Shown: positions 5,096 to 5,854 of the stretch, piece by piece
Layout of the letters: each line of letters opens with the position of its first letter
Position numbering within the stretch: position 1 is the stretch's first letter
Source of the DNA: JBCDBH01 sp039184055
GTDB taxonomy: Bacteria; Acidobacteriota; Thermoanaerobaculia; Multivoradales; J023
Length of the DNA: 5,854 bases
Direction: 5' to 3'
Assembly: GCA_039184055.1 (NCBI GenBank)
Contig: JBCDBH010000375.1
Coordinates: 1 to 5,854, forward strand
Translations under genes and position numbers: made by a program
The notes under the pieces: model-generated
Seen by the model: the letters and a program-made list of their open reading frames with translations, nothing else
What the model was told of the DNA's origin: nothing
The model's database searches: none

Positions 5096-5854
5096 ATGAC
5101 TAGACTCTCACCACGGCGGTTGCCGATTCTGATGCTCGTCGCCCTGATGGCGAGCGCCTGTACCGAACCCGCCGCCGAAACGGACTATCAACCTGAAACC
5201 GGTGAGCTGATCGCCGAAGCCGCGGATCCGAATTGCGATGACACCAAGGGCAACATGCTGCAGCTCGACTGTCCAGCGTTGCCCACCACCATCGCCAACG
5301 GCACGATGACCTCCGGGGTGCTCGATTACGACCTGTGGGCGTGGAACTCGTTCATCGCGCTCAACTGGCCGGCGCTCGATCCGGCGTCGAACAACAACCA
5401 GCGTGGTTTTCCCGACACCGACAAGAGCTTTGCCACAGCCAAGTCCACCGACTTGACCGTGTGGGAAACCTACAAAGAGAAGCGCGAAGTTTTTCTCGCC
5501 GATCCCTTCACCGGTGAGCCGGTGACGAATCCACAGGTCATGCCGTGGAACGCCGCGCCGAGCTATGGAACCACCGACAAACAGGTGCCGACGTGTCCGG
5601 GCGCCACCGAGCTCGACAGCGGCTTCGATCGCCACATCAGCCATCTCTTCAAGCTCAACTCGACCTTCGACACCCTCGACGAAACCGCTCAGGTGTCGTC
5701 CGAAGCGCGCGAGGCGAATAGCGTTCTGTGTAACGGCCACGCGTCGCCGTGTGCGGTGCAGGGCAAACCGGTCGGTCCACGCGTGTGGCTGCAGCGGGGT
5801 GGTCACAGCTATCCGGTGCTCTACGAGGTCAAGGTCAACCGCGACTTCTACGAC
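5096..5854 (+). CDS. Lipoprotein paralog of gene A, 3' end outside window (gene D)
   Basis: 253 codons are visible and the frame is open at the window end. Residues 1-22 (MTRLSPRRLPILMLVALMASAC) form a lipoprotein signal peptide: basic start, hydrophobic core and a lipobox ending ASAC, with C22 as the lipidated residue. Position +2 is Thr, not Asp, so outer-membrane sorting is more likely than inner-membrane retention. An acidic, probably flexible linker (about 23-50) follows. From residue 55 the sequence aligns without gaps to gene A: by hand about 159 of 199 residues are identical, including WNSFIALNWPA, TVWETYKEKREVFLADPF and GKPVGPRVWL, and the visible cysteines after residue 55 are all shared. 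If full length it should have about 436 more residues and a C-terminal CxxCH heme site, which cannot be seen here. The start is set by AAGGAGG and by the signal peptide. The gap from gene C is 156 bases, with strong RNA structure. Function is unknown. Confidence 0.9.
   Translation, partial: MTRLSPRRLPILMLVALMASACTEPAAETDYQPETGELIAEAADPNCDDTKGNMLQLDCPALPTTIANGTMTSGVLDYDLWAWNSFIALNWPALDPASNNNQRGFPDTDKSFATAKSTDLTVWETYKEKREVFLADPFTGEPVTNPQVMPWNAAPSYGTTDKQVPTCPGATELDSGFDRHISHLFKLNSTFDTLDETAQVSSEAREANSVLCNGHASPCAVQGKPVGPRVWLQRGGHSYPVLYEVKVNRDFYD
5235..5854 (+). repeat. Direct repeat copy 2 (pairs with 1-620)
   Basis: Same-strand paralogous copy in gene D of the segment at 1-620. The homology probably continues past the window edge. 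Confidence 0.9.

Noticed and set aside
5019..5099. 26-codon Lys/Glu-rich frame from GTG 5019 whose TGA overlaps the ATG of gene D
   Set aside because: No ribosome binding site before the GTG, and it is explained by A/G-rich leader sequence; translational coupling would be a stretch.
5108..5806. 232-codon open frame on the minus strand over gene D
   Set aside because: It is opposite a lipoprotein gene supported by a ribosome binding site, signal peptide and 80% identity to A. The same antisense pattern occurs over A, so it is a mirror of codon use.

Overview
The window is a high-GC stretch (roughly 60% by eye) with four genes, all on the + strand and closely packed, consistent with one bacterial gene cluster. 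The organism is most likely a Gram-negative environmental bacterium. The evidence is a lipoprotein signal peptide with lipobox on the last gene and a c-type heme motif (CxxCH) on the first, which implies a periplasm with cytochrome c maturation. A myxobacterial or other delta-proteobacterial-like host would fit the style of the lipoprotein and the paralog expansion. This is an inference from general character only, and nothing here fixes the taxon.

Layout: (1) 1-1931, the 3' part of gene A, a large cysteine-rich protein ending in a CMGCH heme-attachment motif; its true start lies upstream of the window. (2) 2010-3371, gene B, a 453-aa von Willebrand factor A (VWA) protein with a complete MIDAS metal site. 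(3) 3542-4939, gene C, a 465-aa paralog of B. (4) 5096 to the window end, gene D, the 5' part of a close paralog of A (about 80% identical over the 199 residues compared by hand, without gaps). D shows the N-terminus that A lacks here: a lipoprotein signal peptide. The order is therefore heme lipoprotein - VWA - VWA - heme lipoprotein, two paralog pairs inside 5.9 kb, and the block probably continues on both sides.

The three gaps (78, 170 and 156 bases) hold no recognisable gene but contain strong potential RNA hairpins. There is a 16-bp hairpin after B. Both C and D have a stem ending at or within one base of their Shine-Dalgarno sequence. The leader of D has a perfect 9-bp long-range alternative pairing that competes with two local hairpins.

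How the genes work together is unknown. A and D look like exported, membrane-anchored, single-heme proteins. B and C look like metal-dependent binding proteins but carry no signal peptide, so the two families are predicted to lie in different compartments unless B and C leave the cytoplasm by a non-classical route. The recurring pairing of an unnamed heme lipoprotein family with signal-less VWA proteins carrying a His-rich, Asp-rich C-terminal insert is the most interesting feature. All identities and positions were worked out by eye, with no database search.
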